A stretch of DNA of 64,000 nt from Pontibacter coccineus (GTDB lineage: Bacteria > Bacteroidota > Bacteroidia > Cytophagales > Hymenobacteraceae): positions 124,001 through 188,000 of the forward strand of contig NZ_JAUOTN010000006.1 in the NCBI RefSeq assembly GCF_030546575.1, in the 5' to 3' direction. This document shows, one piece after another, positions 62,841 through 64,000 of the stretch. The notes below the pieces were generated by a model. It had not been told where the DNA came from. It saw only the letters and a list, made by a program, of their open reading frames with translations, and did no database searches. A program made the position numbers and the translations under genes. How positions within the stretch are numbered: the first letter of the stretch is position 1; each line of letters starts with the position of its first letter.

Positions 62841-64000
62841 CTATACCTGTCGCAGCACTTTGGCCGCGATCTTCTCGGCGCAACGCTCCCCATCCATGGC
62901 AGCAGACACAATACCCCCTGCATAGCCGGCACCCTCTGCGCAAGGGTATAGGTTCTTGATCTGCACATGCTCCAATGTCTCGCGGTCACGCGGTATACGG
63001 ACAGGGGAGGAGGTGCGGCTTTCCACCCCGATGATCTGAGCGTAGTTACTCAGGTAACCGCGCATTTTATTGCCAAACGCCTTAAAACCTTCCCGCAGGC
63101 GGTAGGCCATGGCAGGTGAGAATAGCTCATTCATATCCACAGGCGTCAGGCCGGGCTGATAGGATGTCTCCAGCAAGGTACCGCCTGTCTTCTTTTGTGT
63201 AAAGTCGAGGAGGAGTTGAGCAGGGGCTTTTTGCGTGCCGCCGGCCATTTCACAGGCTTTTCGCTCCAGGGCTTCCTGCATGCGCAATCCGGCAAGCGGA
63301 CCGTACTTATCAAGTTCCATGTCCTCCAACTCAATGGCGACTACTATACCTGAGTTGGCGAACTTAGAGTCTCGGCGGCTTGGCGACATGCCATTCACCA
63401 CTACTTCGCCGGGAGCCGTAGCCGAGGGCACAATAAAGCCACCCGGGCACATGCAGAACGAGAAAATACCACGCTGTTTGTTGTCGTATACCGTCTGGTG
63501 CACCAGCGCATACGAAGAGGCCGGCAGCCAACAACCGCGGTCCTCACACTTGTACTGTATGCTGTCGATCAGTTTCTGCTGGTGCTCCACACGCACGCCC
63601 ATGGCAAAAGGCTTAGCCTCAATGGTAATGCCTTTGTGGTACAGTAACTCAAATATATCGCGGGCACTATGACCAGTGGCCAGGATCACGGCTTCCCCCA
63701 TGTATTCTTGTCCGTCCTGCGTCACGACACCTTTCATCTCGTCCTGCTCCAAGATAAAATCTGTGACACGCTTGTCAAACAGTACCTCACCGCCAGCTGC
63801 TTCTATACTTTCACGAATAGCAGAGATGATGCGGGGTAATTTGTTAGTGCCAATATGCGGATGGGCATCGAATAGGATGTCGCGGGTGGCGCCGTGCTGC
63901 ACAAAGATTTCGAGAATACGCTGCAGATCACCACGCTTTTTGGAGCGGGTATAGAGCTTGCCATCGGAGTAAGTACCGGCACCGCCTTCCCCAAAACAAT
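62841..64000 (-). CDS. FAD-dependent dehydrogenase / NAD(P)/FAD oxidoreductase (5' end outside window)
   Basis: The reverse-strand frame is open from 64000 to the TAG at 62841-62843, so about 386 C-terminal residues are seen and the N-terminal dinucleotide fold lies outside. Visible motifs are GEGGAGTYSDGKLYTR, the VILATGHSARDI strand near the second FAD contact, FCMCPGGFIVPS with possible redox Cys, and the C-terminal YPCAEGAGYAGGIVSAAMDG flavin-binding block. This is the COG2509 type of uncharacterised FAD-utilising dehydrogenases. The last codons read CAG GTA TAG, so the stop is part of the iterated word. Confidence 0.88.
   Translation of the reverse strand, partial: CFGEGGAGTYSDGKLYTRSKKRGDLQRILEIFVQHGATRDILFDAHPHIGTNKLPRIISAIRESIEAAGGEVLFDKRVTDFILEQDEMKGVVTQDGQEYMGEAVILATGHSARDIFELLYHKGITIEAKPFAMGVRVEHQQKLIDSIQYKCEDRGCWLPASSYALVHQTVYDNKQRGIFSFCMCPGGFIVPSATAPGEVVVNGMSPSRRDSKFANSGIVVAIELEDMELDKYGPLAGLRMQEALERKACEMAGGTQKAPAQLLLDFTQKKTGGTLLETSYQPGLTPVDMNELFSPAMAYRLREGFKAFGNKMRGYLSNYAQIIGVESRTSSPVRIPRDRETLEHVQIKNLYPCAEGAGYAGGIVSAAMDGERCAEKIAAKVLRQV

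Larger units (their letters stand above)
1287..63352. repeat. Dispersed iterated word AGGTATA / TATACCT
   Basis: A 7-mer, usually extended to CAGGTATAGC or its complement GCTATACCTG, scattered over nearly the whole window. By hand I find 16 sites in the first 10 kb and about 117 in 64 kb, near 55 as AGGTATA and 62 as TATACCT; about 8 are expected by chance with equal base use. It falls in coding and intergenic DNA, in all frames and both orientations. Perfect palindromic copies AGGTATACCT lie at 9777-9786 and 30084-30093. It is nearly missing from 58.6-62.8 kb and absent from 20.55-23.04 kb. The function is unknown; comparable known words are HIP1 in cyanobacteria and uptake sequences in Neisseria and Pasteurellaceae. 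Confidence 0.85.

Overview
The window is chromosomal DNA of a member of the Bacteroidota, most likely order Cytophagales and close to Hymenobacteraceae (Pontibacter/Hymenobacter-like). The evidence is lineage-typical genes: a TonB-dependent receptor followed by a DUF4249 lipoprotein, a fused E1 alpha-beta dehydrogenase, a CusA pump fused to a TolC-type channel, a SusC-like receptor, and a TlpA/DUF4369 lipoprotein. Starts rarely have a Shine-Dalgarno sequence, and a few promoter-like TAnnTTTG elements are present. The genus assignment is inference. No rRNA, tRNA, CRISPR array, transposase or prophage was seen.

Layout. 0-3.5 kb: tail of an unknown gene, a Kv-type potassium channel with a zinc ribbon, and a reverse-strand pair (M20 amidohydrolase, alanine racemase). 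3.6-12 kb: a signalling cluster with a 6-PAS hybrid kinase (HisKA, HATPase, receiver, HPt), a divergent 4-PAS histidine kinase and a sigma-54 response regulator. 12.3-25.6 kb: DUF1206 protein, CoA-transferase, DUF4136 lipoprotein, CPA2 antiporter, thyA, SDR, Gfo/Idh/MocA oxidoreductase, an orphan SusC-like receptor, class IV aminotransferase, dprA and a MerR regulator. 25.8-34.5 kb: alaS, gatB, a TlpA-like lipoprotein, a possible HolD-like protein, thioesterase, pcm and riboflavin synthase. 34.5-42.2 kb: an intergenic-repeat-rich stretch, TonB receptor plus DUF4249, PAP2, hemF and a fused E1, with palindromic operators between hemF and E1. 42.2-48 kb: an Omp85 protein, a TrmH-type methyltransferase, and an ECF sigma / anti-sigma / beta-barrel operon. 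48.3-54.3 kb: a heavy-metal RND efflux operon. 54.5-58.8 kb: a tesA-like esterase divergent from an ABC ATPase/FtsX-like permease pair, the same arrangement as E. coli tesA/ybbA/ybbP. 58.8-62.4 kb: a visibly AT-rich island with a TupA-like ATP-grasp gene and a two-domain GNAT/FemAB-type acyltransferase. 62.4-64 kb: a CoA-binding protein and a truncated FAD-dependent dehydrogenase.

The most striking signal is not a gene. A short word, AGGTATA / TATACCT (extended form CAGGTATAGC / GCTATACCTG), is scattered through the window. By hand I counted about 117 copies, where about 8 are expected for a 7-mer pair in 64 kb of equal base composition. It occurs in both orientations about equally, in all reading frames, in genes and between them. 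It writes Ala-Ile-Pro into protein linkers and supplies the stop codon of three genes. It is nearly absent from the AT-rich island and from the orphan SusC-like gene. It behaves like an iterated genomic word of the HIP1 or DNA-uptake-sequence class, and I do not recall a description of it.
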